DNA of 64,000 nt from Cronobacter sakazakii (GCF_000982825.1 NZ_CP011047.1:1364001-1428000); one strand, 5' to 3'. Shown: positions 8,991 through 21,420, numbered from the stretch's first letter. A program made the numbers and translations. Notes: a model not told the origin generated them from the letters alone.

Positions 8991-9818
8991 ATGAAATCAC
9001 TGTTTAAAGTAACGCTGCTGGCGACCACGATGGCTGTGGCGTTCAACGCGCCTCTGACTTTTGCTGCGCCAGCCGCACAGCAGCAGACGCCTGCTGCCGC
9101 TGACAGCAAAGCCGCATTCCAGAACGACGATCAGAAATCGGCTTACGCGCTGGGTGCATCACTGGGCCGTTACATGGAAAACTCCCTGAAAGAGCAGGAA
9201 AAACTGGGCATCAAACTGGATAAAAACCAGCTGATCGCCGGTGTCCAGGATGCGTTTGCTGATAAGAGCAAACTCTCTGACCAGGAAATCGAGCAGACTC
9301 TGCAGGCTTTTGAAACTCGCGTAAAAGGCGCCGCTCAGGCGAAAGTCGAGAAAGACGCGACTGAAAACGAAGCGAAAGGCAAAGCCTTCCGTGACAAATT
9401 CGCCAAAGAGAAGGGCGTGAAGACCTCTTCTACCGGCCTGCTGTATAAAGTTGAGAAAGAAGGCACCGGCGCTGCGCCGAAAGAGAGCGACACCGTTGTG
9501 GTTAACTACAAAGGCACGCTTATCGACGGTCAGGAGTTCGACAACTCCTACAAGCGTGGCGAGCCGCTCTCTTTCCGTCTTGACGGTGTGATCCCGGGCT
9601 GGACCGAAGGCCTGAAAAACATTAAGAAAGGCGGCAAAATCAAGCTGGTCATCCCGCCTGAGCTGGCTTACGGCAAAAACGGCGTTCCGGGTATTCCGGC
9701 TAACTCCACCCTGGTGTTTGACGTAGAACTGCTGGATATCAATCCGGCGGCGAAAGCAGACGCCGCACCGAAGGCCGCCGCGGGCGATAAAGCCGACGAC
9801 GCTGCCAAAGCGAAGTAA
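8991..9818 (+). CDS. fkpA: FkpA, periplasmic FKBP-type peptidyl-prolyl isomerase and chaperone
   Basis: A 275-residue protein with a signal peptide cleaved near residue 25 (LTFA|AP). An N-terminal helical dimerisation domain covers roughly residues 35-135. The C-terminal FKBP domain lies at about 155-250, with VVVNYKGTLIDGQEFDNS and the active-site loop PPELAYG. E. coli FkpA is 270 residues; the extra length sits in an Ala/Lys/Asp-rich tail. It assists folding of envelope proteins. A sigma-E promoter lies upstream and a strong terminator follows. Confidence 0.97.
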   Translation: MKSLFKVTLLATTMAVAFNAPLTFAAPAAQQQTPAAADSKAAFQNDDQKSAYALGASLGRYMENSLKEQEKLGIKLDKNQLIAGVQDAFADKSKLSDQEIEQTLQAFETRVKGAAQAKVEKDATENEAKGKAFRDKFAKEKGVKTSSTGLLYKVEKEGTGAAPKESDTVVVNYKGTLIDGQEFDNSYKRGEPLSFRLDGVIPGWTEGLKNIKKGGKIKLVIPPELAYGKNGVPGIPANSTLVFDVELLDINPAAKADAAPKAAAGDKADDAAKAK

Positions 9819-9829
9819 CGCTTCGCAGA

Positions 9830-9857
9830 CCGCCGCCTCCGGGCGGCGGTTTTTTTT
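9830..9857 (+). terminator. fkpA terminator
   Basis: Eight-bp stem CCGCCGCC/GGCGGCGG with a TCCG loop followed directly by a run of eight T. Confidence 0.93.
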
Positions 9858-9993
9858 ATCCGGGCCACATATAATAAAAGCTGGCTAGTGTTGCGCCCGC
9901 TGTATTACTTTAGCGAGTTACGTAACAACTGAATGATGAGTCTGCCCAGACCTTGAGAGACGACAGGCTCGCTGTAAAGGGTGGTATGTTTTC

Positions 9994-10716
9994 ATGTCCA
10001 ATTCGCTATTAACCAATGAGGCCAGCGAACTCGATCTGCTGGATCAGCGTCCCTTCGAACAGACCGACTTTGATATTTTGCGTTCCTACGAAGCGGTCGT
10101 GGACGGGTTAGCGATGCTCATCGGCTCCCACTGTGAAATTGTGCTGCATTCCCTGCAGGATCTGAAATGCTCGGCTATCCGCATCGCTAACGGCGAACAC
10201 ACAGGACGCAAAATCGGCTCGCCGATTACCGATCTGGCACTGCGTATGCTGCACGATATGACCGGCGCTGACAGTAGCGTCTCAAAGTGCTATTTCACCC
10301 GCGCGAAAAGCGGCGTTCTGATGAAATCGGTGACTATCGCCATCCGTAACCGGGAACATCGCGTGATCGGTCTGCTGTGCATTAATATGAACCTGGATGT
10401 GCCGTTCTCCCAGATTATGAGCACCTTTGTACCGCCGGAAACGCAGGAAGTGCCGTCTTCCGTAAACTTTGCCTCGTCCGTGGAAGATCTTGTGACCCAG
10501 ACGCTGGAGTTCACCATTGAAGAGGTGAACGCGGATCGCAATGTCTCGAACAACGCCAAGAACCGCCAGATTGTCCTTAACCTTTACGAGAAAGGCATTT
10601 TTGATATTAAGGACGCTATTAATCAGGTGGCCGACCGGCTGAATATCTCCAAGCACACGGTTTATCTGTATATCCGTCAGTTTAAGAACGGTGATTTTCA
10701 GGGGCATGAACGTTAA
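9994..10716 (+). CDS. yheO: YheO, PAS-domain and helix-turn-helix regulator
   Basis: A 240-residue protein with an N-terminal YheO-like PAS domain (residues about 30-140) and a C-terminal helix-turn-helix (DAINQVADRLNISKHTVYLYI, residues about 205-228). Length equals E. coli YheO. It belongs to the DauR-like family of putative regulators and its target is unknown. The stop codon overlaps the tusD start by one base, so it is the first gene of the tusDCB operon. Confidence 0.93.
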   Translation: MSNSLLTNEASELDLLDQRPFEQTDFDILRSYEAVVDGLAMLIGSHCEIVLHSLQDLKCSAIRIANGEHTGRKIGSPITDLALRMLHDMTGADSSVSKCYFTRAKSGVLMKSVTIAIRNREHRVIGLLCINMNLDVPFSQIMSTFVPPETQEVPSSVNFASSVEDLVTQTLEFTIEEVNADRNVSNNAKNRQIVLNLYEKGIFDIKDAINQVADRLNISKHTVYLYIRQFKNGDFQGHER

Positions 10717-11102
10717 TGCGCTTTACCCTGATGGTTACCGGCCCGGCCTATGGCACGCAGCAGGCGAGCAGCGCCTTACAGTTTGCGAAAGCGTTGCTGG
10801 CGGAAGGGCACAGCCTTGAAAGCGTCTTTTTTTATCGGGAAGGGGTCTACAACGCGAATCAGTTCACGTCGCCCGCGAGTGACGAATTCGATCTGGTGCG
10901 CGCCTGGCAACAGCTTCACGACGAAAACGGCGTCGCGTTGCATATCTGCGTGGCGGCCGCGCTGCGTCGCGGCGTGACGGATGAAAATGAAGCGCGAGCG
11001 CAGGGGCTGCCTGGTGCCAATCTTCAGCCCGGGTTTCAGCTGAGCGGCCTGGGCGCGCTGGCCGAAGCCGCGCTGACCTGCGACAGAGTGGTAGAGTTTT
11101 AA
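10716..11102 (+). CDS. tusD: TusD, sulfur relay protein for tRNA 2-thiouridine synthesis
   Basis: A 128-residue DsrE-like protein with the active cysteine at position 78 (LHICVAA), the residue that in E. coli receives persulfide sulfur from TusA and passes it on to TusE and MnmA. It forms a hexamer with TusB and TusC. The start overlaps the yheO stop and its own stop overlaps tusC, showing tight coupling. Identity and length match E. coli. Confidence 0.96.
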   Translation: MRFTLMVTGPAYGTQQASSALQFAKALLAEGHSLESVFFYREGVYNANQFTSPASDEFDLVRAWQQLHDENGVALHICVAAALRRGVTDENEARAQGLPGANLQPGFQLSGLGALAEAALTCDRVVEF

Positions 11103-11461
11103 TGAAACAGGTGGCTTTTGTCTTTACCCAGGCACCGCATGGCACCTCGGCGGGCCGCGAAGGGCTCGACGCGCTGCTGGCAATGTCTGCGTTAACGGAA
11201 GAGATTGGCGTCTTTTTTCTGAGCGACGGCGTTTTTCAGATTCTGCCAGGTCAGCATCCACAGGCGGTCCTGAGCCGCGATTATATCTCTACGTTTAAAG
11301 TTCTGCCGTTGTACGATATTGAGCGCTGCTATATTTGCCGGGAATCGCTGCAGGAGCGCGGGCTTAGTGAAGAACACGCCTTTGTGTTTGATGTCGAGGC
11401 GCTGGACGCCGCAGCGCTGCGCGAACGCCTCGATGATTACGACGTCGTGCTGACATTTTAA
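11102..11461 (+). CDS. tusC: TusC, sulfur relay complex subunit
   Basis: A 119-residue DsrF-like member of the TusBCD complex, which relays sulfur for the wobble 2-thiouridine of Lys, Glu and Gln tRNAs. The N-terminal KQVAFVFTQAPHGTSAGREGLDALL is typical. It overlaps tusD by one base and precedes tusB by eight bases. Confidence 0.96.
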   Translation: MKQVAFVFTQAPHGTSAGREGLDALLAMSALTEEIGVFFLSDGVFQILPGQHPQAVLSRDYISTFKVLPLYDIERCYICRESLQERGLSEEHAFVFDVEALDAAALRERLDDYDVVLTF

Positions 11462-11469
11462 GGAACGCC

Positions 11470-11757
11470 ATGCTGTATACGCTTTCTCGCTCGCCCTGGC
11501 AGGTGGATATTCACGCGCTGCTGCGCCTTGTGCGTTCGGGCGATGACATTCTTCTGATGCAAAACGGCGTGGTCGCCGCGCTTCACGACAGCCGCTATCT
11601 CGCCGTGCTGCTGGCGTCGCCCGCCCGGGTTGTCGCCTTAGAAAACGATGTGGAAGCTCGCGGCCTTGTCGCTCAAATTTCGAGCAGCATCGATACGATT
11701 AGCTATACTGAGTTCGTCAACCTTACCGTAAAACACGCAAGTCAGATGGCCTGGTAA
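11470..11757 (+). CDS. tusB: TusB, sulfur relay complex subunit
   Basis: A 95-residue DsrH-like subunit, same length as E. coli TusB. It begins MLYTLSRSPW and contains LLMQNGVVAAL, both family-typical. Last gene of the yheO-tusDCB unit; the str operon promoter begins just after it. Confidence 0.95.
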   Translation: MLYTLSRSPWQVDIHALLRLVRSGDDILLMQNGVVAALHDSRYLAVLLASPARVVALENDVEARGLVAQISSSIDTISYTEFVNLTVKHASQMAW

Positions 11758-11778
11758 CGTGCGAACGCTGTATATTTC

Positions 11779-11807
11779 TTGACACCCTTAAAGCACAGCC
11801 CTAAAAT
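11779..11807 (+). promoter_or_regulatory. str operon promoter
   Basis: TTGACA at 11779-11784 and TAAAAT at 11802-11807 with a 17-base spacer. It lies about 75 bases before rpsL, matching the position of the E. coli str promoter. Confidence 0.85.
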
Positions 11808-11829
11808 TCCGCGTCCTCATATTATATGA

Positions 11830-12258
<429 letters not shown>

Positions 12259-12354
12259 TGGTTCTCCGTTAAGTAAGGCCAAACGTTTTAACTTTAATGT
12301 CAAACTAAACTCGTAGAGTTTTGGACAATCCTGAATTAACAACGGAGTATTTCC

Positions 12355-12825
12355 ATGCCACGTCGTCGCGTCATTGGTCAGCGTAAAATTCTGCCGGATC
12401 CGAAGTTCGGATCAGAACTGCTGGCTAAATTTGTCAATATCCTGATGGTAGATGGTAAAAAATCTACTGCAGAATCAATCGTATACAGCGCGCTGGAGAC
12501 CCTGGCTCAGCGCTCTGGTAAATCTGAACTGGAAGCTTTCGAAGTCGCTCTCGAAAACGTGCGCCCGACTGTAGAAGTTAAGTCTCGCCGCGTTGGTGGT
12601 TCTACCTACCAGGTTCCGGTTGAAGTCCGTCCGGTTCGCCGCAATGCTCTGGCAATGCGTTGGATCGTTGAAGCTGCTCGTAAACGCGGTGATAAATCCA
12701 TGGCTCTGCGCCTGGCGAACGAACTTTCTGATGCTGCAGACAACAAAGGTACTGCAGTTAAGAAACGTGAAGACGTTCACCGTATGGCAGAAGCCAACAA
12801 GGCGTTCGCACACTACCGCTGGTAA
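12355..12825 (+). CDS. rpsG: 30S ribosomal protein S7
   Basis: A 156-residue primary assembly protein of the 30S head, with MPRRRVIGQRKILPDP at the start and an E. coli B-like length. The 96-base gap after rpsL corresponds to the site where S7 binds its own mRNA in E. coli and represses translation. Confidence 0.99.
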   Translation: MPRRRVIGQRKILPDPKFGSELLAKFVNILMVDGKKSTAESIVYSALETLAQRSGKSELEAFEVALENVRPTVEVKSRRVGGSTYQVPVEVRPVRRNALAMRWIVEAARKRGDKSMALRLANELSDAADNKGTAVKKREDVHRMAEANKAFAHYRW

Positions 12826-12919
12826 TCCCTGCGGCATGTTAGTCACCAGACGGGCGCTTCAGGTAAGCCGCCCGTTCTGGGTAACTTATCCTGAACGCCT
12901 AAGGCAATAGAGGAATCAA

Positions 12920-15034
12920 ATGGCTCGTACAACACCTATTGCACGCTACCGTAACATCGGTATCAGTGCGCACATCGACGCCGGTAAAACCACTACTACC
13001 GAACGTATTCTGTTCTACACCGGTGTAAACCACAAAATCGGTGAAGTTCATGACGGCGCCGCAACTATGGACTGGATGGAACAGGAGCAGGAGCGTGGTA
13101 TTACCATTACCTCCGCTGCGACTACCGCATTCTGGTCTGGTATGGCTAAGCAGTATGAACCGCACCGTATCAACATCATCGACACCCCGGGGCACGTTGA
13201 CTTCACCATCGAAGTAGAACGTTCCATGCGTGTCCTTGACGGTGCGGTAATGGTTTACTGCGCAGTTGGTGGTGTTCAGCCGCAGTCTGAAACCGTATGG
13301 CGTCAGGCTAACAAATACAAAGTTCCGCGTATTGCGTTCGTTAACAAAATGGACCGCATGGGCGCGAACTTCCTGAAAGTTGTTGGTCAGATCAAAACCC
13401 GTCTGGGCGCGAACCCGGTTCCGCTGCAGCTGGCGATTGGTGCTGAAGAAGGTTTCACCGGTGTTGTTGACCTGGTGAAAATGAAAGCCATCAACTGGAA
13501 CGATGCAGACCAGGGCGTAACCTTCGAATACGAAGATATCCCGGCTGACATGCAGGACCTGGCTGACGAATGGCACCAGAACCTGATCGAGTCCGCAGCT
13601 GAAGCTTCTGAAGAGCTGATGGAGAAATACCTGGGTGGTGAAGAACTGACTGAAGAAGAGATCAAAAAAGCTCTGCGTCAGCGCGTTCTGAACAACGAAA
13701 TCATCCTGGTAACCTGTGGTTCTGCGTTCAAAAACAAAGGCGTACAGGCGATGCTGGATGCGGTAATTGATTACCTGCCATCCCCGGTTGACGTACCTGC
13801 GATCAACGGTATCCTGGACGACGGTAAAGATACTCCGGCTGAGCGTCACGCTAGCGATGAAGAGCCGTTCTCTGCACTGGCGTTCAAAATCGCTACCGAC
13901 CCGTTCGTTGGTAACCTGACGTTCTTCCGCGTGTACTCTGGTGTGGTTAACTCTGGTGATACCATCCTGAACTCCGTGAAATCCGCACGTGAGCGTTTCG
14001 GTCGTATCGTTCAGATGCACGCTAACAAACGTGAAGAGATCAAAGAAGTTCGCGCAGGCGACATCGCGGCTGCAATCGGTCTGAAAGACGTGACCACTGG
14101 TGACACTCTGTGTAACCCGGATCACCCGATCATTCTGGAGCGCATGGAGTTCCCTGAGCCGGTAATCTCTATCGCGGTTGAACCGAAAACCAAAGCTGAC
14201 CAGGAAAAAATGGGTCTGGCTCTGGGCCGTCTGGCTAAAGAAGACCCGTCTTTCCGCGTATGGACTGACGAAGAATCTAACCAGACCATCATCGCTGGTA
14301 TGGGTGAGCTGCACCTCGACATCATCGTTGACCGTATGAAGCGTGAGTTCAACGTTGAAGCTAACGTAGGTAAACCTCAGGTTGCTTACCGCGAAGCGAT
14401 TCGCAGCAAAGTTACCGACATCGAAGGTAAACACGCTAAGCAGTCTGGTGGTCGCGGTCAGTACGGTCACGTTGTGATCGACATGTACCCGCTGGAGCCG
14501 GGCTCTAACCCGAAAGGTTACGAGTTCATCAACGACATTAAAGGTGGTGTAATTCCTGGCGAATACATCCCGGCCGTTGATAAAGGCATCCAGGAGCAGC
14601 TGAAGTCTGGTCCGCTGGCAGGTTACCCGGTAGTAGACATCGGTATCCGTCTGCACTTCGGTTCTTACCACGACGTTGACTCCTCTGAACTGGCGTTTAA
14701 ACTGGCAGCTTCTATCGCCTTTAAAGAAGGCTTTAAGAAAGCAAAACCAGTTCTGCTTGAGCCGATCATGAAGGTTGAAGTAGAAACTCCGGAAGAGAAC
14801 ACTGGTGACGTTATCGGTGACTTGAGCCGTCGTCGCGGTATGCTGCGTGGTCAGGAATCCGAAGTAACTGGCGTTAAGATCCACGCTGAAGTTCCGCTGT
14901 CTGAAATGTTCGGATATGCAACTCAGCTGCGTTCTCTGACCAAAGGTCGTGCATCATACACTATGGAATTCCTGAAGTATGATGATGCGCCGAACAACGT
15001 TGCTCAGGCCGTTATCGAAGCCCGTGGCAAATAA
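12920..15034 (+). CDS. fusA: Elongation factor G
   Basis: A 704-residue translocase GTPase. The G domain shows AHIDAGKTT (residues about 17-25), DTPGHVDFT and NKMDRMG. The other four domains follow with the normal length. It drives ribosome translocation and, with RRF, ribosome recycling. Third gene of the str operon, with codon use typical of highly expressed genes. Confidence 0.99.
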   Translation: MARTTPIARYRNIGISAHIDAGKTTTTERILFYTGVNHKIGEVHDGAATMDWMEQEQERGITITSAATTAFWSGMAKQYEPHRINIIDTPGHVDFTIEVERSMRVLDGAVMVYCAVGGVQPQSETVWRQANKYKVPRIAFVNKMDRMGANFLKVVGQIKTRLGANPVPLQLAIGAEEGFTGVVDLVKMKAINWNDADQGVTFEYEDIPADMQDLADEWHQNLIESAAEASEELMEKYLGGEELTEEEIKKALRQRVLNNEIILVTCGSAFKNKGVQAMLDAVIDYLPSPVDVPAINGILDDGKDTPAERHASDEEPFSALAFKIATDPFVGNLTFFRVYSGVVNSGDTILNSVKSARERFGRIVQMHANKREEIKEVRAGDIAAAIGLKDVTTGDTLCNPDHPIILERMEFPEPVISIAVEPKTKADQEKMGLALGRLAKEDPSFRVWTDEESNQTIIAGMGELHLDIIVDRMKREFNVEANVGKPQVAYREAIRSKVTDIEGKHAKQSGGRGQYGHVVIDMYPLEPGSNPKGYEFINDIKGGVIPGEYIPAVDKGIQEQLKSGPLAGYPVVDIGIRLHFGSYHDVDSSELAFKLAASIAFKEGFKKAKPVLLEPIMKVEVETPEENTGDVIGDLSRRRGMLRGQESEVTGVKIHAEVPLSEMFGYATQLRSLTKGRASYTMEFLKYDDAPNNVAQAVIEARGK

Positions 15035-15101
15035 GCCTCAGGGTTAAAACCAAAGTCCCGTGCCCTCTCGGCGAGGGGGCACTATAGTAAGGAATATAGC
15101 C

Positions 15102-16286
15102 GTGTCTAAAGAAAAATTTGAACGTACAAAACCGCACGTCAACGTCGGTACTATCGGCCACGTTGACCATGGTAAAACTACCCTGACCGCTGCCATCACT
15201 ACCGTTCTGGCGAAAACCTACGGTGGTTCTGCTCGTGCATTCGACCAGATCGATAACGCGCCGGAAGAAAAAGCTCGTGGTATCACCATCAACACCTCTC
15301 ACGTTGAATATGACACCCCGACTCGCCACTACGCGCACGTTGACTGCCCGGGCCACGCCGACTACGTGAAAAACATGATCACCGGTGCTGCTCAGATGGA
15401 CGGCGCTATCCTGGTTGTTGCTGCGACTGACGGCCCGATGCCGCAGACCCGTGAGCACATCCTGCTGGGTCGTCAGGTAGGCGTTCCGTACATCATCGTG
15501 TTCCTGAACAAATGCGACATGGTTGATGACGAAGAGCTGCTGGAACTGGTTGAGATGGAAGTGCGCGAGCTGCTGTCTCAGTACGACTTCCCGGGCGACG
15601 ACACCCCGATCGTTCGTGGTTCTGCTCTGAAAGCGCTGGAAGGCGACGCTGAGTGGGAAGCGAAAATCATCGAGCTGGCAGGTCACCTGGATTCCTACAT
15701 CCCGGAACCGGAGCGTGCGATTGACAAGCCGTTCCTGCTGCCGATCGAAGACGTATTCTCCATCTCTGGTCGTGGTACCGTTGTTACCGGTCGTGTAGAG
15801 CGCGGTATCATCAAGGTTGGTGAAGAAGTTGAAATCGTGGGCATCAAAGACACCGCGAAATCCACCTGTACCGGCGTTGAAATGTTCCGCAAACTGCTGG
15901 ACGAAGGCCGTGCGGGCGAGAACGTAGGTGTTCTGCTGCGTGGTATCAAACGTGAAGAAATCGAACGTGGTCAGGTACTGGCTAAGCCGGGCTCCATCAA
16001 GCCGCACACCAAGTTCGAATCTGAAGTGTACATTCTGTCCAAAGATGAAGGCGGCCGTCACACTCCGTTCTTCAAAGGCTACCGTCCGCAGTTCTACTTC
16101 CGTACGACTGACGTGACTGGCACCATCGAACTGCCGGAAGGCGTTGAGATGGTAATGCCGGGCGACAACATCAAAATGGTTGTTACCCTGATCCACCCGA
16201 TCGCGATGGACGACGGTCTGCGTTTCGCAATCCGCGAAGGCGGCCGTACCGTTGGCGCGGGCGTGGTTGCTAAAGTTCTGGGCTAA
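15102..16286 (+). CDS. tufA: Elongation factor Tu
   Basis: A 394-residue GTPase that brings aminoacyl-tRNA to the ribosome. Motifs are GHVDHGKT (residues 19-26), DCPGHADY and NKCD. The GTG start at 15102 is chosen because AAGGA lies nine bases upstream and the next residues are the canonical SKEKFERTKPHVN; the frame extends 14 codons further without meaning. This is the str-operon copy, followed by a strong terminator. Confidence 0.99.
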   Translation: MSKEKFERTKPHVNVGTIGHVDHGKTTLTAAITTVLAKTYGGSARAFDQIDNAPEEKARGITINTSHVEYDTPTRHYAHVDCPGHADYVKNMITGAAQMDGAILVVAATDGPMPQTREHILLGRQVGVPYIIVFLNKCDMVDDEELLELVEMEVRELLSQYDFPGDDTPIVRGSALKALEGDAEWEAKIIELAGHLDSYIPEPERAIDKPFLLPIEDVFSISGRGTVVTGRVERGIIKVGEEVEIVGIKDTAKSTCTGVEMFRKLLDEGRAGENVGVLLRGIKREEIERGQVLAKPGSIKPHTKFESEVYILSKDEGGRHTPFFKGYRPQFYFRTTDVTGTIELPEGVEMVMPGDNIKMVVTLIHPIAMDDGLRFAIREGGRTVGAGVVAKVLG

Positions 16287-16299
16287 TTGCTACAGAATT

Positions 16300-16328
16300 G
16301 AAAAGGGCGCTTCGGCGCCCTTTTTTGT
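16300..16328 (+). terminator. str operon terminator
   Basis: Stem AAGGGCGC/GCGCCCTT with a TTCG loop and a run of T, 15 bases after the tufA stop. Confidence 0.95.
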
Positions 16329-16416
16329 TTTATAAGGAAAAGTAGTTTGAAAACATTCATGCCTTCAAAAGAAGCCCATTCTGCATCAGAAAACTCTACT
16401 CCAGTCTCGTTGTAAT

Positions 16417-16435
16417 CGTAACTATTCTCATTTAC
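16417..16435. promoter_or_regulatory. Putative Fur box upstream of bfd
   Basis: Read on the minus strand, this 19-base site matches about 12 of 19 positions of the classical Fur consensus, with an intact AATGA..AAT core. It sits about 30 bases before bfd, an iron-controlled gene in E. coli. The match is moderate. Confidence 0.4.
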
Positions 16436-16465
16436 ACTCTGTGCATAAACTGAACGGGAGTCATC

Positions 16466-16660
16466 ATGTACGTTTGTTTGTGTAACGGTATCAGCGATAA
16501 AAAAATACGGCAGGCGGTACGCCAGCACCATCCCCAGTCCTTCCAGCAGCTTCGTAAATTCATGCCGATTGGTAATCAGTGCGGCAAGTGTGTCCGTGCC
16601 GCGCGTGAAATTATGCAGGATGAACTGCTGCAGATTCCGGAATACCAGGAAATTGCGTAA
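16466..16660 (+). CDS. bfd: Bfd, bacterioferritin-associated [2Fe-2S] ferredoxin
   Basis: A 64-residue protein with four cysteines at 4, 6, 39 and 42 (YVCLC and CGKC) that hold a [2Fe-2S] cluster. Bfd donates electrons to bacterioferritin so that stored iron can be released. It lies 65 bases before bfr in the usual bfd-bfr pair. Confidence 0.97.
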   Translation: MYVCLCNGISDKKIRQAVRQHHPQSFQQLRKFMPIGNQCGKCVRAAREIMQDELLQIPEYQEIA

Positions 16661-16725
16661 GCTCAGATTTTGACTTCCTCGCCAGCCCATCTACGCTTCA
16701 TGTAGTGGAAGCGGAGGGAAGCAAA

Positions 16726-17202
16726 ATGAAAGGTGATATTAAGATAATAAATTATCTCAATAAATTATTGGGAAATGAGCTTGTCGCAATCAATCAGTAC
16801 TTTCTCCATGCAAGAATGTTTAAAAACTGGGGCCTCATGCGCCTCAACGACGTTGAGTATCATGAATCCATTGATGAGATGAAGCACGCCGATATCTATA
16901 TCGAGCGTATTCTCTTTCTTGAAGGTATCCCAAATCTTCAGGATCTTGGTAAGTTACACATTGGCGAAGACGTAGAAGAGATGCTGCGCTCCGATCTCAA
17001 TCTTGAGATGGAAGGGGCGAAAGATCTGCGTGAAGCCATCGCCTATGCCGATTCAATTCATGACTACGTCAGCAGGGACATTATGATTAAAATCCTTGAA
17101 GACGAAGAGCATCACATTGACTGGCTCGAAACCGAACTGGATCTTATCGGTAAAATTGGCCTGCAGAATTACATCCAGTCCCAGATTAAAGAGCAGAGCT
17201 AA
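16726..17202 (+). CDS. bfr: Bacterioferritin
   Basis: A 158-residue subunit of the 24-mer haem-containing iron store. Met52 (haem ligand) and the ferroxidase residues Glu18, Glu51, His54, Glu94, Glu127 and His130 are all in place. The start at 16726 gives the E. coli length; an upstream in-frame ATG adds seven unconserved residues. GGAGGGAAGC provides the ribosome site. Confidence 0.98.
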   Translation: MKGDIKIINYLNKLLGNELVAINQYFLHARMFKNWGLMRLNDVEYHESIDEMKHADIYIERILFLEGIPNLQDLGKLHIGEDVEEMLRSDLNLEMEGAKDLREAIAYADSIHDYVSRDIMIKILEDEEHHIDWLETELDLIGKIGLQNYIQSQIKEQS

Positions 17203-17205
17203 CGT

Positions 17206-17673
17206 TCACAGAGTCAGTATCTGGAATGTGACGCCACTGCACACTAACCCCGCTATCGCCAGAAACGGCCCAAAAGGTAGCGGGGTTTTACGTACGGGTG
17301 CTTTGCCTTTTATGTAATAAACTATCAATGCGGCCGCAAGCCCAAGTAAAGAAGCAATGGTAAGTAGAACACCAAGCAGTTGCCATCCGTGCCAGGCGCC
17401 AAGCGCACCCAAAAATTTCACATCCCCATACCCCAACCCTTCATAACCACGCAGCCAACGATAAGCCCAGTAGAAAAAGCATAATGAAAGGTATCCGGCC
17501 AGCGCTCCGGTGACAGCATCCGCCAGATGCTGTGGCGCAAATATAAGCTGGTAAGAAAGCCCTATCCACAAGAGAGGGCAGGTAAGGTTGTCAGGTAGAA
17601 GACCGTCACGCACATCTTTTACCACCAGACCCGCATTCAACAGCATATACGCTGAAATCCATATCGCGATCAT
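17206..17673 (-). CDS. gspO: Short prepilin peptidase-like membrane protein (GspO/HopD)
   Basis: A 155-residue inner-membrane aspartic protease of family A24 with about five membrane helices. Candidate catalytic aspartates are Asp20 (in VVKDVRDGLLPD) and Asp84 of the GYGD motif. It lacks the N-terminal cysteine-rich methyltransferase domain of full-length prepilin peptidases. E. coli has gspO beside bfr with the type II secretion genes; none of those is seen here, so it may be an orphan. It is convergent with bfr, three bases apart. Confidence 0.8.
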   Translation of the reverse strand: MIAIWISAYMLLNAGLVVKDVRDGLLPDNLTCPLLWIGLSYQLIFAPQHLADAVTGALAGYLSLCFFYWAYRWLRGYEGLGYGDVKFLGALGAWHGWQLLGVLLTIASLLGLAAALIVYYIKGKAPVRKTPLPFGPFLAIAGLVCSGVTFQILTL

Positions 17674-17846
17674 TCTTGTTCCCTGAGTGCGCCTTCAATG
17701 AACTCATAACATACGCTTCCCGGAAGACACGCCAAACGGTGTTTATGCAACAATGCGCGTAGTTTCCATAAAAGAAATGAAGAGAATTGGCGTGATACAC
17801 AGAATTGCGAGACAGTACGAAAGAATGTTTAATTTCTAATCAGCGC

Positions 17847-18051
17847 TTGCGTCAGCGCCAGATTTACGTATAATGCGCGGGCCTGTCATCAATGACGGCT
17901 GGTTCGATATGAACCCTGATAGCTTCTTTTTCGCTATCAAACAATGCCCCCAATCGGGGGGCTACGTAAGAACGATTACACTCTCCCATCAATCGTAATG
18001 GGTTCGAGGAGTAATCATTTTCGTCTATAAAATAATTGGAGCTCTGGTCTC
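17847..18051 (+). promoter_or_regulatory. S10 operon promoter and L4-responsive leader
   Basis: TTGCGT at 17847-17852 and TATAAT at 17869-17874 with a 16-base spacer place transcription near 17880. The following leader of about 170 bases contains hairpins, including one at about 17927-17941 (GATAGC..GCTATC) followed by a second with CCCCC..GGGGG, matching the E. coli S10 leader where L4 causes attenuation and translation repression. The region 17674-17846 upstream holds no gene that I can support. Confidence 0.85.
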
Positions 18052-18363
18052 ATGCAGAACCAAAGAATCCGTATCCGCCTGAAAGCGTTTGATCATCGTC
18101 TGATCGATCAATCAACCGCGGAAATCGTCGAGACTGCTAAGCGCACTGGTGCGCAAGTCCGTGGTCCGATCCCGCTGCCGACCCGCAAAGAGCGCTTTAC
18201 CGTTCTGATCTCCCCGCACGTTAACAAAGACGCGCGCGATCAGTACGAAATCCGCACTCACAAGCGTCTGGTTGACATCGTTGAGCCAACCGAGAAAACC
18301 GTTGATGCTCTGATGCGTCTGGATCTGGCTGCCGGTGTAGACGTGCAGATCAGCCTGGGTTAA
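18052..18363 (+). CDS. rpsJ: 30S ribosomal protein S10 (NusE)
   Basis: A 103-residue protein of the 30S head that also serves as NusE in antitermination with NusB at boxA. First gene of the eleven-gene S10 operon. Begins [19 protein letters not shown]. Confidence 0.99.
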
Positions 18364-18395
18364 TCAGGTCATTGAGCGATTGAGAGGTTGAAACA

Positions 18396-20779
<2,384 letters not shown>

Positions 20780-20795
20780 TTTTAGAGGATAAGCC

Positions 20796-21074
20796 ATGCC
20801 ACGTTCTCTCAAGAAAGGTCCTTTTATTGACCTGCACTTGCTGAAGAAGGTAGAGAAAGCGGTGGAAAGCGGTGACAAGAAGCCCCTGCGCACTTGGTCC
20901 CGTCGTTCAACGATCTTTCCAAACATGATCGGTTTGACCATCGCTGTCCATAATGGTCGTCAGCACGTTCCAGTATTTGTTTCCGACGAAATGGTCGGCC
21001 ACAAACTGGGTGAATTCGCACCGACCCGTACTTATCGCGGTCACGCGGCTGATAAAAAAGCCAAGAAGAAATAA
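20796..21074 (+). CDS. rpsS: 30S ribosomal protein S19
   Basis: A 92-residue protein of the 30S head contacting L5 across the subunit bridge. Begins [16 protein letters not shown]. Normal S10 operon position. Confidence 0.99.
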
Positions 21075-21078
21075 GTAG

Positions 21079-21420
<342 letters not shown>

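Noticed and set aside
12899..14884. 661-codon open frame on the minus strand
   Set aside because: It mirrors fusA. Highly expressed genes with strong codon bias often leave a long open antisense frame; the product is low-complexity in character and has no ribosome site.
15060..15101. Upstream extension of the tufA frame
   Set aside because: The GTG at 15102 has the ribosome site and the conserved N terminus; the extension is chance.
15012..16196. 394-codon open frame on the minus strand
   Set aside because: Antisense shadow of tufA for the same reason as the fusA shadow.
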